Source: Panulirus ornatus (Eukaryota; Arthropoda; Malacostraca; Decapoda; Palinuridae). Taken from it: 64,000 nucleotides of DNA. This document shows positions 32,420 to 45,683 of this stretch, piece by piece. The stretch lies in the NCBI RefSeq assembly GCF_036320965.1, contig NC_092270.1:23569093-23633092 (forward strand), written 5' to 3'. The notes under the pieces are model-generated. The model saw only the letters and a list, made by a program, of their open reading frames with translations. It was not told the origin of the DNA and made no database searches. Both the position numbers and the translations under genes were made by a program. Every line of letters starts with the position of its first letter. Position 1 is the first letter of the stretch.

Positions 32420-34952
32420 TATTTATTTATTTATTTATTCATTTATTTTGCTTTGTCGCTGTCTCCCGCGTTAGCGAGGTAGCGCAAGGAAACAGACGAA
32501 AGAATGGCCCAACCCGCCCACATACACATATATATACATACACGTCCACACACGCAAAAATACATACCTATACATCTCAATGTACACATATATATATACA
32601 CACACAGACATATACATATATACACATGTGCATAATTCATACTGTCTGTCTTTATTTGTTCCCATCGCCACCTCGCCACACATGGAATAACTACCCCCTT
32701 CCCCCTCATGTGTGCGAGGTAGCGCTAGGAAAAGACAACAAAGGCCCCATTCGTTCACACTCAGTCTCTAGCTGTCATGTAATAATGCACCGAAACCACA
32801 GCTCCCTTTCCACATCCAGGCCCCACACAACTTTCCATGGTTTACCCCAGACGCTTCACATGCCCTGGTTCAATCCATTGACAGCACGTCGACCCCGGTA
32901 TACCACATCGTTCCAATTCACTCTATTCCTTGCACGCCTTTCACCCTCCTGCATGTTCAGGCCCCGATCACTCAAAATCTTTTTCACTCCATCCTTCCAC
33001 TTAAAATTTGGTCTCCCACTTCTCCTCGTTCCCTCCACCTCTGCCACATATATCCTCTTTGTCAATCTTTCCTCACTCATTCTCTCCATGTGACCAAACC
33101 ATTTCAAAATACCCTCTTCTGCTCTCTCAACCACACTCTTTATTTCCGCACATCTCTCTCACCCTTACATTACTTGCTCGATCAAACCACCTCACACCAC
33201 ATATTGTCCTCAAACCTCTCATTTCCAGCACATCCACCCTCCTGCGCACAACTCTATCCATAGCCCACGCCTCGCAACCATACAACATTGTTGGAACCAC
33301 TATTCCTTCAAACATACCCATTTTTGCTTTCCGAGATAATGTTCTCGACTTCCACACATTCTTTAAGGCTCCCAGGATTTTCGACCCCTCCCCCACCCTA
33401 TGATTTACTTCCGCTTCCATGGTTCCATCCGCTGCCAGATCCACTCCCAGATATCTAAAACACTTTACTTCCTCCAGTTTTTCTCCATTCAAACTCACCT
33501 CCCAACTGACTTGACCCTCAACCCTACTGTACCTAATAACCTTGCTCTTATTCACATTTACTCTTAACTTTCTTCTTTCACACACTTTACCAAACTCAGT
33601 CACCAGCTTCTGCAGTTTCTTACATGAATCAGCCACCAGCGCTGTATCATCAGCGAACAACAACTGACTCACTTCCCAAGCTCTCTCATCCACAACAGAC
33701 AGCATACTTGCCCCTCTTTCCAAAACTCTTGCATTCACCTCCCTAACAACCCCATCCATAAACAAAGTAAACAACCATGGAGACATCACACACCCCTGCC
33801 GCAAACCTACATTCACTGAGAACCAATCACTTTCCTCTCTTCCTACACGTACACATGCCTTACATCCTCGATAAAAACTTTTCACTGCTTCTAACAACTT
33901 GCCTCCCACACCATATATTCTTAAAACCTTCCACAGAGCATCTCAATCAACTCTATCATATGCATTTTCCAGATCCATAAATGCTACATATAAATCCATT
34001 TGTTTTTCTAAGTATTTCTCACATACATTCTTCAAAGCAAACACCTGATCCACACATCCTCTACCACTTCTGAAACCACACTGCTCTTCCCCAATCTGAT
34101 GCTCTGTACATGCCTTCACCCTTTCAATCAATACCCTCCCATATAACTTACCAGGAATACTCAACAAACTTATACCTCTGTAATTTGAGCACTCACTCTT
34201 ATCCCCTTTGCCTTTGTACAATGGCACTATGCAAGCATTCCGCCAATCCTCAGGCACCTCACCATGAATCATACATACATTAAATAACCTTACCAACCAG
34301 TCAACAACACAGTCACCCCTTTTTTAATAAATTCCACTCCAATACCATCCAAACCCACTGCCTTGCCGGCTTTCATCTTCCGTAAAGCTTTTACTACCTC
34401 TTCTCTATTTACCAAATCATTTTCCCTAACCCTCTCACTTGGCACACCACCTCGACCAAAACACCCTATATCTGCCACTCTATCATCAAACACATTCAAC
34501 AAACCTTCAAAATACTCACTCCATCTCCTTCTCACCTCACCACTACTTGTTATCACCTCCCCATTAGCCCCCTTCACTGAAGTTCCCATTTGCTCCCTTG
34601 TCTTATGCACTTTATTTACCTCCTTCCAAAACACCTTTTTATTCTCCCTGAAATTTAATGATACTCTCTCACCCCAACTCTCATTTGCCCTCTTTTTCAC
34701 CTCTTGCACCTTTCTCTTGACCTCCTGCCTCTTTCTTTTATACCTCTCCCACTCATTTGCATTTTTTTTCCCTGCAAAAATCGTCCAAATGCCTCTCTCT
34801 TCTCTTTCACTAATACTCTTACTTCTTCATCCCACCACTCACTACCTTTTCTAATCAACCCACCTCCCACGCTTCTCATGCCAGAAGCATCTTTTGCGCA
34901 AGCCATCACTGCTTCCCTAAATACATCCCATTCCTCCCCCACTCCCCTTACC
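32420..34952 (-). mobile_element. RTE-like LINE copy I
   Basis: Minus-strand copy with a full 3' UTR and an A-rich tail (TTTA repeats on the plus strand at 32420-32445). It contains the C terminus, RT, linker and the end of the endonuclease-linker region, truncated at 34952 where similarity to copy C stops (at its position 17317). Confidence 0.9.
32856..34952 (-). pseudogene. RT ORF of LINE copy I, frameshifted
   Basis: Reading minus-strand frames from high to low: 34972-34697 (EEWDVFREAVMACAKDASG), 34709-34290 (RANESWGERVSLNFRENKK), 34296-33943 (EDWRNACIVPLYKGKGDKS, NYRGISLLS), 33909-33127 (VGLRQGCVMSPWLFTLFMDG, LLFADDTALVADS) and 33134-32856 (SGRPNFKWKDGVKKILSD, ending GLNQGM). Breaks occur near 34700, 34300, 33935 (a CGA-to-TGA-type stop in VDRDAL) and 33130. 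The RT core is otherwise well conserved. Confidence 0.88.
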
Positions 34953-34955
34953 TCC

Positions 34956-34965
34956 TTTGTATAAT
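34956..34965. repeat. candidate target-site duplication of LINE I, 5' side
   Basis: tttgtataat, identical to 32403-32412, four bases beyond the loss of LINE similarity. Confidence 0.4.
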
Positions 34966-36385
34966 GTCCCATAATATACCGTTAACTTTTTTCTTACAGA
35001 CTTAAAGAATGTTATAAGTTTTCTATTCTTTTATTATGTCACTGACTTTATTTAATATTATAAATTACTATTAAAGTTTTGCTTAAATTATAATTGTTAC
35101 ATTTCTGTACAAAAAAGTGCTTGTTTTGCTAAAACAGTAATTTTGGGAGCTGGAGCTATGGTGTTCAAACGCACATTCGCTCTCTCTGCTCGTTGCTTGT
35201 TAGTTGGGTAAACGTTCGCGCTGGCTTCTCTGCAGAATCAGGTTGTATTTGCCCTTCTTGTTGTCATTAGCCCTTGATTGATTGTCATATTCAAAGATAA
35301 GGATATAGGCTTTATCTTGAGAATGAAAGAACAATGTCTGTGGACAGATGTAAATATTTAATTAGGATAAATGTTTCCGTTATAGTCCACCTCGACGTCG
35401 GTCATGTGTTCAGATCATAACTTGTTTTTTGTTTCTTTCAAGATGTTTTTGCTGATTGTTTATCTACCGAAACAGTTATATCAGGGCATAATCCTGGGCT
35501 AATGTGTGTTAAGGGGTCAAAACCTACCGTATTCGAAGGCGATTAGTAACGTGACACTGAGGATGGAGATGTGGTGTGTGAAACCATTAAGCGCGTCGTA
35601 AACAGGATCCTCCTGAATCTTGTGTCGCGACTTTTACCACAGTTTCGGTAGAGAGATGACACGCAATAGTACAATATCTTCTGTGGTTTTCAGTGTCAGC
35701 GTTTTTTATGTTTCTCGTATGTAATTTGGAATATCTTATTTCCCTGTCTGATAGGAGAGCCTGTAGTACATGAAACGTAACCCTAAATTAGTTCCTAGAT
35801 AAGCTCTTCCTATCATTGGAACACCTTATACTAGTCTCTACGTTTCTAGATAGCACGCGCGACACACAGCAATACAGAAAGATTATGTATATCTGTGTTT
35901 GAGTCTCTTATAGATTAAGATAAAACTATACGTCTGCCTCTACATCATATCTTACCGCTTGGCAAGCATAAGTTGAACCGATCTTAAGGGTCAACCACTT
36001 GCTTTCAAGAACTTCCCTCATTTTAAGAAGATGTGGCAACCGTCGCTAGGGAAATGAAATCATAAACAAGCATGCTGGCCATAGGGGGATTTGAGCCTGT
36101 AGTTCAGGTGGTGTCACCACTCTGTCTATACAGAGCCACCTTATTATCGTGATAGGTATTTCGACGACGCAGGTAGCTATAATAACTAGACCTCCGTCCC
36201 TTGCAGAGCTAGACTACGCTATTGTCCAAGACAATATGTTTGCCAGATGGCGTCCTAGCTACGTCTCTTCGTTGTATATCAACTGACTGTTATATTTCTC
36301 TTGTATCTTCCTTGATGATGTGACTATTACACGAAAGTGCACTTGGGAACTTACCGTGTTTCATTTTCCCCGTGGACTCGTAGGA

Positions 36386-36386
<1 letters not shown>
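34966..36386. other. unassigned intergenic sequence
   Basis: AT-rich, no gene or recognised repeat. Frames are short in all six readings. Confidence 0.4.

Positions 36387-36473
<87 letters not shown>
36387..36473. repeat. (TA)n followed by poly-T
   Basis: About 36 TA units then about 15 T, immediately before LINE copy J. Confidence 0.95.
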
Positions 36474-36478
36474 ATTAT

Positions 36479-37353
36479 AAGAGTTTTGGAAAGAGGGGCA
36501 AGTATGAAGTCTGTTGGGGATGAGGGAGCTGGGAAGTGAGTCAGTTGTTGTTCGCTGATGATACAGCGCTGGTGGCTGATTCATGTGAGAAACTGCAGAA
36601 GCTGGTGACTGAGTTTGGTAAAGTGTGTGAAACAAGAAAGTTAATAGTAAATGTGAATAAGAGCAAGGTTATTAGGTACAGTAGGGTTGAGGGTCAAGTC
36701 AATTGGGAGGTAAGTTTGAATGGAGGAAAACTGGAGGAAGTAAAGTGTTTTAGATATCTGGGAGTGGATCTGGCAGCGGATGGAACCATGGAAGCGGAAG
36801 TGAATCATAGGGTGGGGGAGGGGTCGAAAATCCTGGGAGCCTTAAAGAATGTGTGGAAGTCGAGAACATTATCTCGGAAAGCAAAAATGGGTATGTTTGA
36901 AGGAATAGTGGTTCCAACAATGTTGTATGGTTGCGAGGCGTGGGCTATGGATAGAGTTGTGCGCAGGAGGGTGGATGTGCTGGAAATGAGATGTTTGAGG
37001 ACAATATGTGGTGTGAGGTGGTTTGATCGAGTAAGTAATGGAAGGGTAAGAGAGATGTGTGGAATAAAAAGAGCGTGGTTGAGAGAGCGGAAGAGGGTGT
37101 TTTGAAATGGTTTGGTCACATGGAGAGAATGAGTGAGGAAAGCTTGACCAAGAGGGTATATGTGTCGGAGGTGGAGGGAACGAGGAGAAGTGGGAGACCA
37201 AATTGGAGGTGGAAAGATGGAGTGAAAAAGATTTTGAGTGATCGGGGCCTGAAAATGCAGGAAGGTGAAAGGAGGGCAAGGAATAGAGTGAATTGGATCG
37301 ATGTGGTATACCGGGGTCGACGTGCTGTCAATGGATTGAATCAGGGCATGTGA
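36479..37353 (+). pseudogene. RT/C-terminal ORF of LINE copy J (one frameshift)
   Basis: Frame 36536-37105 carries QLLFADDTALVADSCEKLQ, NKSKVIRYSRVEGQ, VPTMLYGCEAWAMDRVV. A one-base deletion near 37063 (tgtggaataaaaag versus tgtggaaataaaaag) shifts the frame. Frame 37057-37353 continues with KKSVVERAEEGVLKWFGH and SGRPNWRWKDGVKKILSD to GLNQGM and TGA. Confidence 0.88.
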
Positions 37354-37770
37354 AGCGTCTGGGGTAAACCATGGAAAGTTGTGTGGGGCCTGGATGTGGA
37401 AAGGGAGCTGTGGTTTCGGGCATTATTGCATGACAGCTAGAGACTGAGTGTGAACGAATGGGGCCTTTGTTGTCTTTTCCTAGCGCTACCTCGCACACAT
37501 GAGGGGGGAGGGGGATGTTACTCCATGTGTGGCTAGGTGGCGATGGGAATGAATAAAGGCAGACTGTGAATTGTGTGCATGTGCATATATGTATGTGTCT
37601 GTGTGTGTATATATATATGTGTACATTGAGATGTATTGGTATGTATATTTGCGTGTATGGACGTGTATGTATATACATGTGTATGGGGGTGGTTTGGACC
37701 ATTTCTTTCGTCTGTTTCCTTGCGCTACCTCGCAAACGCGGGAGACAGCGACAAAGCAAAATAATAACAT
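36479..37770 (+). mobile_element. RTE-like LINE copy J, 5' truncated
   Basis: Begins at aagagttttggaaagagggg (RT domain, same start region as the inner part of copy F) after a TA/T tract. It ends with a complete 3' UTR and the tail cgctacctcgcaaacgcggg, agacagcgacaaagcaaaat. Close to copies H and I in sequence. Confidence 0.88.
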
Positions 37771-37771
37771 A

Positions 37772-37774
<3 letters not shown>

Positions 37775-37809
<35 letters not shown>
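37775..37809. repeat. (TG)n microsatellite
   Basis: About 17 TG units immediately behind the tail of LINE copy J. Confidence 0.95.
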
Positions 37810-37813
<4 letters not shown>

Positions 37814-39935
37814 TGTACATGAGTTATAAGTGACAGTATAGAGAGTATAAGTATAAGAGAGTATAAGTGACAGTTTTGTGGTAAATACACGAAATTATGT
37901 CGAGACCAAGTGACCTGTAAATTGCAGGCCAGGGTGGCAATGCCGAGGTATTGGCTGGTCGTGCTGAAGGCTTGTGAAGACGACCATGTCCAGGGTAAGG
38001 AGCCACAGTGTAATCATCCTCTTATTAAGCTACTAATTCTTCAGATATCTTGGACGTATTTTTGGGTTCGTGATCTCAAATATAATGCCATGTGTGTGTG
38101 AGTTTTTAAAAAGGTAGTATGTTCATCAGATTGCGTTCATATTTGTGTGCCTGTATTTGTGTTCTTGTTTATCATTGTTTTTTTTTTTTTTTTACTGTGA
38201 ATGATATTTGTGTTTGTTTACCTGTCAATATGCATGCATGTATTAATGTATACAGATGTGTTTGCGAGCGTCTGAAAATCCGTGTGGCACCAGAAACACG
38301 TATTAATGGTATATTAGGCGTAATTCGAAGCATACTCGCATCATTTTATGATATGTTTTGTAGCACTTTACATAAGTACGATAATTTTCATATCTTGCAT
38401 CAAAACATTACTGAAGGATGCAAAATTGTGGGAGCGATTACGTCTCCATTCCCCTAGGGTGATGCATCTCACTGGCATGATTAACGCAGGTCCTACTGAG
38501 ATTGAGATGAGGCCTTTTGTTATTTTCCTTTGGCAATTATATACCCGCCTCATATTTTATTCCCAAGACCGTCATGCCGACGCGCAAGGCTGTGTAATAG
38601 TCTGTAATAGTCACCTCGCTAGTCTACTTAATTCGACATAGACACATTAACAAATTGGGAGAAATGTGCTTAATTCGGGACTCTATTATTGTTCTGGCAT
38701 TTATTCTGCATGGCTCCGTTTACTAGCTTTATATTTTTCAGTCAATAGTTTTTCTCCAATATTGTTTATGCGTTTATGCAGGTTTGTCTCCTTTCAAATC
38801 ATAACGTGCTGAAAAGATATCCTGATGTAATTTTTTTTTTGTGGTATGAAACTCGGGAAAGATCCCAGCTTTCCAGGAGATATTCTTATACACTTTGGCG
38901 ATAATTTTCTCTCAGACACTATCGTTAATCAAGGGGACGCCATCATTCTTGTATTGAATAACACACAAACTCTTGTATCTGAGAACATGATTAATCTCGT
39001 ACGTCTCCCAGAGATACTGAACTGGTTGGTGTGTTGGTCGCGCCCCGGGCCACTGTGACGTTGTGGTAAGCACGTCAAGCTCATCTGCCTGGCTTATTAT
39101 TCAGTACTGGTGGATGATTGTTTTCTCATGACCCGTGTTATCATGCGCCCGCTACGAAGTAATTAGAGGGTATATTGCTTTATTACACCTGTTTGTCTGT
39201 GTTCCTCCCGAGTGAGGGTGGTATAATTTGTATAATCAACGCTCTCGCTTACGATTACGATTGTCAGTTGAATAAAATGGAACTATACTGATTTGTGACA
39301 TGGAAATCATAAACGGTGATATATAATGATTTTGTTTACGCGTTTACCCGTGTTAGTAAGTACGGTACCTGTTATGTGTACCCGCCTTCCCACACAGGTA
39401 TTCTTACTAGGATTCAGCTGAAATTTTGTTAAGTGCATCATATGTATATTAAACATGCATGTGAAGTTATAGTGGCATTAGAAAGGACTTGCAGAAACTT
39501 CCATGATACTTTTTCCAGCTATATTACGTTGCGCAGTATCTATCTATTTGGTGTAGTCAGTTCCTCTTACAGTTATTTATAGATTAAAATGAAACTTTTT
39601 ATATATAATTCTGATGGCCATTGGTGAACTTGTCCAAAAATTGTCATGAGCTGCACATAAACACTTCCCACTCCTTTGTGTTAAATAAGAAATAAGATAT
39701 TAGTGTTCTTTAAATAGACAGACTTGTAACTTCACTTGAATAACCGTACTCACTCACTACAATAAGTGTAGCCTGTGCACACACTGGAGGTACTCGTGTA
39801 GTTACGACATGCTCGTCTCCGTTTTAAACCTGACATCAGGAAAGTTTTGAGAGACTGGTGCCTTTTCTGTGTCTATTTCTCTCTCTTGCTTATCTTGCAG
39901 ACTTGTTTACTGGTGCCCCGCGATAGGGAGATTGT
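37810..39935. other. unassigned intergenic sequence
   Basis: No recognised gene. Open frames of 60-110 codons (for example 38119-38457, 38846-39058) lack family motifs and supportive splice signals. Confidence 0.35.
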
Positions 39936-40475
39936 GCCAGGAATGATGAAGAAAAGACCTCATTCCCTCACATACATCCTTAACTTTGGTGCGTAATGCA
40001 CCGAAACCATGGCCCCATGTCCACAGCCAGGCCCCACAGACCTTTACGCGGTTTCTCCTCCTGCTTCATATGCCTTAGTTCAGTCCATGGACACCACGTC
40101 GTCACCTGTATACCACATATTTCCCATGCACTGTATCCTGTGCACGCCTTTTCACCATCCTCCATATTCTGGCTCCGCTCACTCAAAATCTTTTTTCGCT
40201 CCAACCTTACATCTTCACTTTGATCTCCCTTCTCTTGTCCTCTCCACTTTTGCCACATATATCCTGTATGTCAACCTTTCCTCGCTTATTCTCTCTACAT
40301 ATCCAAAGTCTTTCAGCACACCCTCTTCAGCACTCTCAACCACACTCCTCTAGTACCACACCTCTTTCTTACCGTATCAACGCTTCTCACACCACAAGTT
40401 ATCCTGAAACATTTCATTTCCAAACATCCACCCTCTTTCGTGTGTTCTCATACAGCATCGTTGGCGCTACCAGTG
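39936..40475 (-). mobile_element. decayed RTE-like LINE copy L, 3' half
   Basis: Minus-strand remnant with, on the plus strand, gcaccgaaaccatggcccca, cagtccatggacaccacgtc, tcactcaaaatc, gccacatatatcctg and catacagcatcgttggcgct. It stops at the codons for PTMLYGC, and the family sequence resumes at 42069. Confidence 0.75.
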
Positions 40476-41611
40476 CCTATACAAACGATGATAGGAAAGT
40501 GACTGCTGCAACCAATAGAAAAATGGATAACCAAAGTACGTATTGGCAACTGTGGCCACCTCTCCTGCCCACTATGGTCGTTACGCATATCCTTATTCTT
40601 CTTGGGCAACAAGTATTAATCATTAATACACATTAACGGCAGTATATTGTTTCACTCATCCTGGTGTTAGGTAGGTGCGAAGTTTCTCCTTGATATCTTC
40701 TCCCAGTACATATATGGTCAATGACAGGAGTACAGGCTTTTATAGTTCCCATCTTTCAGTTGACGTATTGGAAATCTAACTTACTTGCTTTTCTTCCAGT
40801 CTGCTTTATCATTTATCTGTTAGCAGTACAGTATATGCATTTTTTTAACCTTGTTATGTAACATATTTTGATCACTACTGTCTTTTCTGCGTGTATTATC
40901 CTTATGTTGTTGATCAGTCATATGATTATAATTATTTATCCCTCATCCGCAATCTCTGTATTGGATATTTTTCTCTGTCTTCTAATTTCATTTCTCTCCA
41001 AATTTTTCCCAATTATTTGATATATTATGAATAATGAAATCAACAAGTCACACACTGTACTGCAATTAACAGCATAAGCACACAGACCTTACCAATCTCC
41101 ACTACATATATAGGATTTCAATAACCACCTGCATACCACATGAATTATGGATAACAAAGATTGGCTTTGATTGATATAGCATTACAGTAAGCACTGCAGG
41201 CATAGACCTACACTGTAAAATTCAAAAGCATGCACTTACTGAACGCCCAACAAACCAGGAAGCGTCGTGTTTCAGTTTGGAGGATGTCTGTCCAGTCACG
41301 TAATTTCTTTGATAAAAAATGATGACTGCAGACCCTGTAGCTTCGGTGCAACTTTTCTGCTCTCGCATTCATAATATAAGGCACACAGACAGCATACTGC
41401 CACACGAATCACCCGCAGAAACAGTTACCGCAATCGGGAATTCTTCCCAATTAAGAGGTTAACAAATATGAATAAACGAAAATTCCCATGGTATCACATA
41501 TTCACAGCTACCGGTTAGGCCTATTCTAGATTGTTACTCCTGGGTTATTGGTCAATAAACGTACGTTAAGAGCAAACAATAGCACTTACCGATCGTTTTC
41601 TTTCATATATT

Positions 41612-41657
<46 letters not shown>

Positions 41658-42068
41658 TCTGCTCACAACACAGCAGTGAGAACGTCCGACCATGTTTCCT
41701 TGCTTTCAGATTGAGGTGTACATGAGAAAAAGCCATTTCGTCTCGCATTATTTTTGAAAAATATACAATTGTAGTCCCTTTTTGCAGATCAGTTCATTGG
41801 TATATATCCTGAATGAAATGTATATATGTATGTACATGATGGTGTTTCACAAGTTATAAAGTTATTTTTTTTGGGTTAGAGTAAAATTATGAAAGACGAG
41901 TTATGGTCATGGCAAAACTGTATTTCTGAAACATGTACTTTGTATACGTGCAGACGAAAACTTAGGCGCCAGCCATCGCCACCTACATTCAATACGCAGC
42001 AATATCGTACTCTGAGGTTCCAGTTAGCATTAAAGGTCCTTTATAGCTTACCTATCATCTGTTTTTAG
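40476..42068. other. about 1.6 kb sequence interrupting LINE copy L
   Basis: Lies between two collinear parts of one LINE remnant. AT-rich with a (TG)n run at 41614-41654. No long ORF, and no clear terminal inverted repeats were found by eye. It may be an inserted non-autonomous element or the product of a more complex rearrangement. Confidence 0.5.
41614..41654. repeat. (TG)n microsatellite
   Basis: About 20 TG units. Confidence 0.95.
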
Positions 42069-42440
42069 GCATTGGGAGCTACTATACCTTCAAGAATACC
42101 CATTTTCACCTTCCCAAAGGTCGCTTCGCTTTCCACACTTTGCTCGGTGTTCCCAGAACATTCACCCACTCACCCACCTTGTGACTCATCTCCACTTCCA
42201 AGGTTCCATTCGCTGTCCCAGGTATCTAAAACACCCCACTTTCTCCTTTTTTTGCAATTGAAACTCGCACTTCAGGTAACCTGTCTCTTTGTACTGCTAA
42301 ACCTGAATAACCATGCTTTTATCCACATTTGCTCTCACGTTTCTACTTTCATACACTCTCCCAAACTCTGACACCAACTTCTGCAGTTTCCCATGCGAAT
42401 GTGTCTCGCTCTCATATCTTTTTCGGTTACTTCTGATAGA
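42069..42440 (-). mobile_element. decayed RTE-like LINE copy L, continuation
   Basis: Resumes at gcattgggagctactatacc and continues collinearly through caagaatacccatttt, ccaggtatctaaaacacc, catgcttttatccacatttg and cttctgcagtttcccatg to the RT region. The frame is destroyed. Confidence 0.75.
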
Positions 42441-42806
42441 TATTCCCCTGGACACTCTCCATGTCAGTGCTGAGTGCGATATGTCTGTTCATAGTGCCCA
42501 CACCACACCAGCTTTATCACTTTCCATTCCTCCCAGTAACCTTGGTAACGTGATTACTTGTGTCATTACTGTGTTCGTAGTTATGTCGCTCCTTGTTGTT
42601 TAAGCATCACCTTGAGGGGTATCCTGCTGCTTGTGATGTCATGGTCCAGGTGTCTGGTCCTTTCTTAAGGACAGGGACGGTGTAACCTGATATATGGTTA
42701 TCTTTGCATCGAGAGGAAAATGAGGAACTATGAGGATCAGATACAGGGCTCATGAGTCTTGACTTTACTTAGAAATTCTTTGTTATTATTCAGTGCATCT
42801 GAAACG

Positions 42807-43016
42807 AGGTTCATGGCACGATCTAGGGTGAACCTAAAACAAAGGTCGAAGCAAGGTTCTTTAGTGAATCTGAAGGTTCATGGTGGGATCTTGGGTGAAC
42901 CTGAAGTAAAGTTCGCAGCAAGGTTCATTAGTGAACCTGAAGTAAGGTTCATAATGGGATCTTGGATAAACCTTAAGCAAAATTATTAGCTGGGTTTAGC
43001 AGTGAACCCGAAGCAC
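42807..43016 (+). repeat. minisatellite with AGGTTCA inverted repeats
   Basis: About three units of 67-71 bp built from aggttcatggtgggatc, gggtgaacctgaagtaa and gcaaggttcattagtgaacc. Each unit contains an AGGTTCA/TGAACCT inverted pair, perfect as aggttcattagtgaacct near 42924-42941. Confidence 0.75.
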
Positions 43017-44289
43017 GGATTGCACCTGGGTTAATGACTCGTCGTTGTTGGAATGTTGACGGTGCGAACCCGACACTGTCAGGCCGGGTTTCACAGCTGG
43101 ACATTGGCAAAAAAAAAAAAAAAAAAAAAGGCTAACGTCAGAATTTACTACTACAAGGAATATATAACCTCGTAAAAACAACAAGGTTCAGTTTCTCTTA
43201 ATTTCACAACTGCATGTGATGCTGTAATCATACATAAGGATTCGCCAATAATGAACTGTACAAATAAGAGATACGTTATTGTAAGGTCTTGCTATTGGTT
43301 CATCCTCCGTATCGAAGCATCAGTCAACACGCGGTGGGCGGGCTAGTTCAGGCGTCATCAATATTGTACTGATGGAAGATTGATTGTCTTATTTATCTGA
43401 GTCCTGGAGAACTCGTTTGTTAATTGTGCTCTTTAGTTTATCTCATTTATGAATAAAAAGTTTGACGTACTACCGTGTAATTGTACCTTGACGATAAGAG
43501 GTAGTTAGAGCAGTCGTTGTCGCCCAGCAAATGTAAACAAAGCATTGTGGCCGATGATTGGTGCAGCTGAAGACTCTCTCCCATAATGCCACCACCGCTG
43601 CCGGTACTCCAGATAGAAGTTTGTGGAACCTCTTTTACCATAGGGTTAACGTCTGCTAGACGAGCGGGTCGCGGTGTGTGTTGATGTCTGTGTTTGTCGA
43701 GAAGTATATTCAAACGGCTGCTTTGGGAAACACCTGATCGTGTGGAAGTGTGCAGAGAATATGTACTGACAACAGCCTAAGTGAGAGTAATGTTTGTGCT
43801 GGTATTACATCTGCCAGTACCAGGACTCGTGTTCGTTGCAGGATGTAGCAGGTCAGTGATGTGTGGACACGTTGGGCTCGAACTATCTACGTAAATTTGA
43901 TGTACACTTTGGTAAATATTTAGATCTGAGTTTATATGGTGTGAGGAATATTACTATAATTATCGTTCATACGTGCCACACGGAGTTTGACGAATATGTT
44001 ACGATTTCTAAGTAAGAATTGTTTACGTTCGGTCGTATAATGAAATGTTACCCGTGTCTTTGCCTTGTACCACCACATCCAAAAGGTATTTAAGGGTTAT
44101 ATGTGTATAGGATTATCTAGTTTCATAATTTTGAAGATGCCTATTTCAGCAAGTAGGTTAACATTAACGCCATTATTATAACTAAGTTTCCTTATAAAGT
44201 TTCACAGGTTTTTCTTGAACCTTTACAATACAAATAACCAAGAAATTTTATATTTTTCTTGATTCTAATATATTTCTCTCATTTTTCAG

Positions 44290-44383
44290 GTATGTTTTGT
44301 GTACAATATTTTCGTGTGAGGGTCGTCCGTAATACTCGAACATTTCTGTTGATTCATCATGCTAGAATTTCGCCCACGTCCAG
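44290..44383 (+). other. candidate short exon with start codon
   Basis: Bounded by a T-rich acceptor (catttttcag|g) and a good donor (gtccag|gtgaga), with an ATG at 44359 giving MLEFRPRP followed by a split codon. It could be the first coding exon of a plus-strand gene whose later exons are not recognised here. Sequence signals only; no homology. Confidence 0.2.
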
Positions 44384-45417
44384 GTGAGATCCTTGATATA
44401 TTCTGGGAAACATTTTTTTTCCGCTTATCCATGGAGTTTTTATTTGATTATATTTTTACTTGATTTTCGTCTTTCGGTGTTGATTTCCTCCACTAGTCTT
44501 TCTGTAGCTAGTTGTTTGGTCATTTGGGTATTTACGCTAATTTTTTTTCTAAAAAATTTCTGATCGATCCAGACTTGCTGCATTCAGATCTGGCTTTCAA
44601 AGTCATGTAGGACGTCATTATTTTACGCAGTGCATAAGTTGACTGGAAACGTTACCATTTTCTAATATATAGATTTATGTAACGACCAAAGAAAAACAAT
44701 GCAGTTATCCATGAACGCATTATATTCATGGTTATTCACAGATAATGTAACCTAACAACGTGCGGTGCCCACTATCTATCGTGGTCTCCCATCTTCACAC
44801 CAAAATACAATTAGTAGAAGATTATCACTAGGTGTGATATTTGTCTTGTTTGTGATTTAGGCGTAAAAACTCCATTTACACAGCAGAAATTGTCCTGTCC
44901 ATTGATGTAAGATCTTGCTTGGAAGCCTTTTTCGTTCTGAAAGTGAAAGTAACAGTAAGCGCAATAAGATATAGCAAACCATTGAACACAACACATCGGT
45001 TTTCATGTACAGTAACAAAATCCTGCTTTGCTGTCCATTACCTCCTCGCTGCCACAACACTCGGTGAGTGCATGAGGGAAGCGCCACAGGGCTGCTTCAG
45101 TTGTCATAAAGCGCAGGACGTATTAAGTATTTGAGTCGCGTTGTTTCTTTATTTTTCATTTTTGATGTCTGTTAAAATTGTATGTAGGAACTTCGTTTAT
45201 GCTATTTTTTTTTTTTTTAACTATTATTGTCATCGTTATTTCTGGGAGAAACAACGCAGTATTATAATCCGGAGCAGTTCGTCTTGTTTAAATACGGAAA
45301 TGACGTAAAAAAAAAGTGTACAAGACTTGAGTTCCACACAGTGGGTGGGGTGTTTGGGCTTTAGAGAGAGAGAAATACTGGATTACAAATATATAAACTG
45401 ACACACCACCGTCCTAC

Positions 45418-45560
45418 CTTAACCTAACGTAACTTGAAACGTAATCAATCTCAGCCTAACTTAACCGTAACATTACGAAGCCTAACGACCCATAACAAGA
45501 CCAAACACAATTTAGTCTTAACGTTACGAAGCCTAACGTTCTTTAACTTAGCCAAGCGTT
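45418..45560 (-). repeat. degenerate CCTAA-like stretch
   Basis: Repeated aacctaac, gcctaac and taacgttacg words, resembling a decayed telomere-type array on the complementary strand. Confidence 0.35.
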
Positions 45561-45683
45561 ACCTAAAGATTACCGCTAGTAAGAAAATTAACGATTATCA
45601 AACCTTATCAAACCTATTGTAACAATTTCCTACCCATAACGTAGGAACCACTAAGAAACTTGCCTTATTGTGAATGATGCAAC

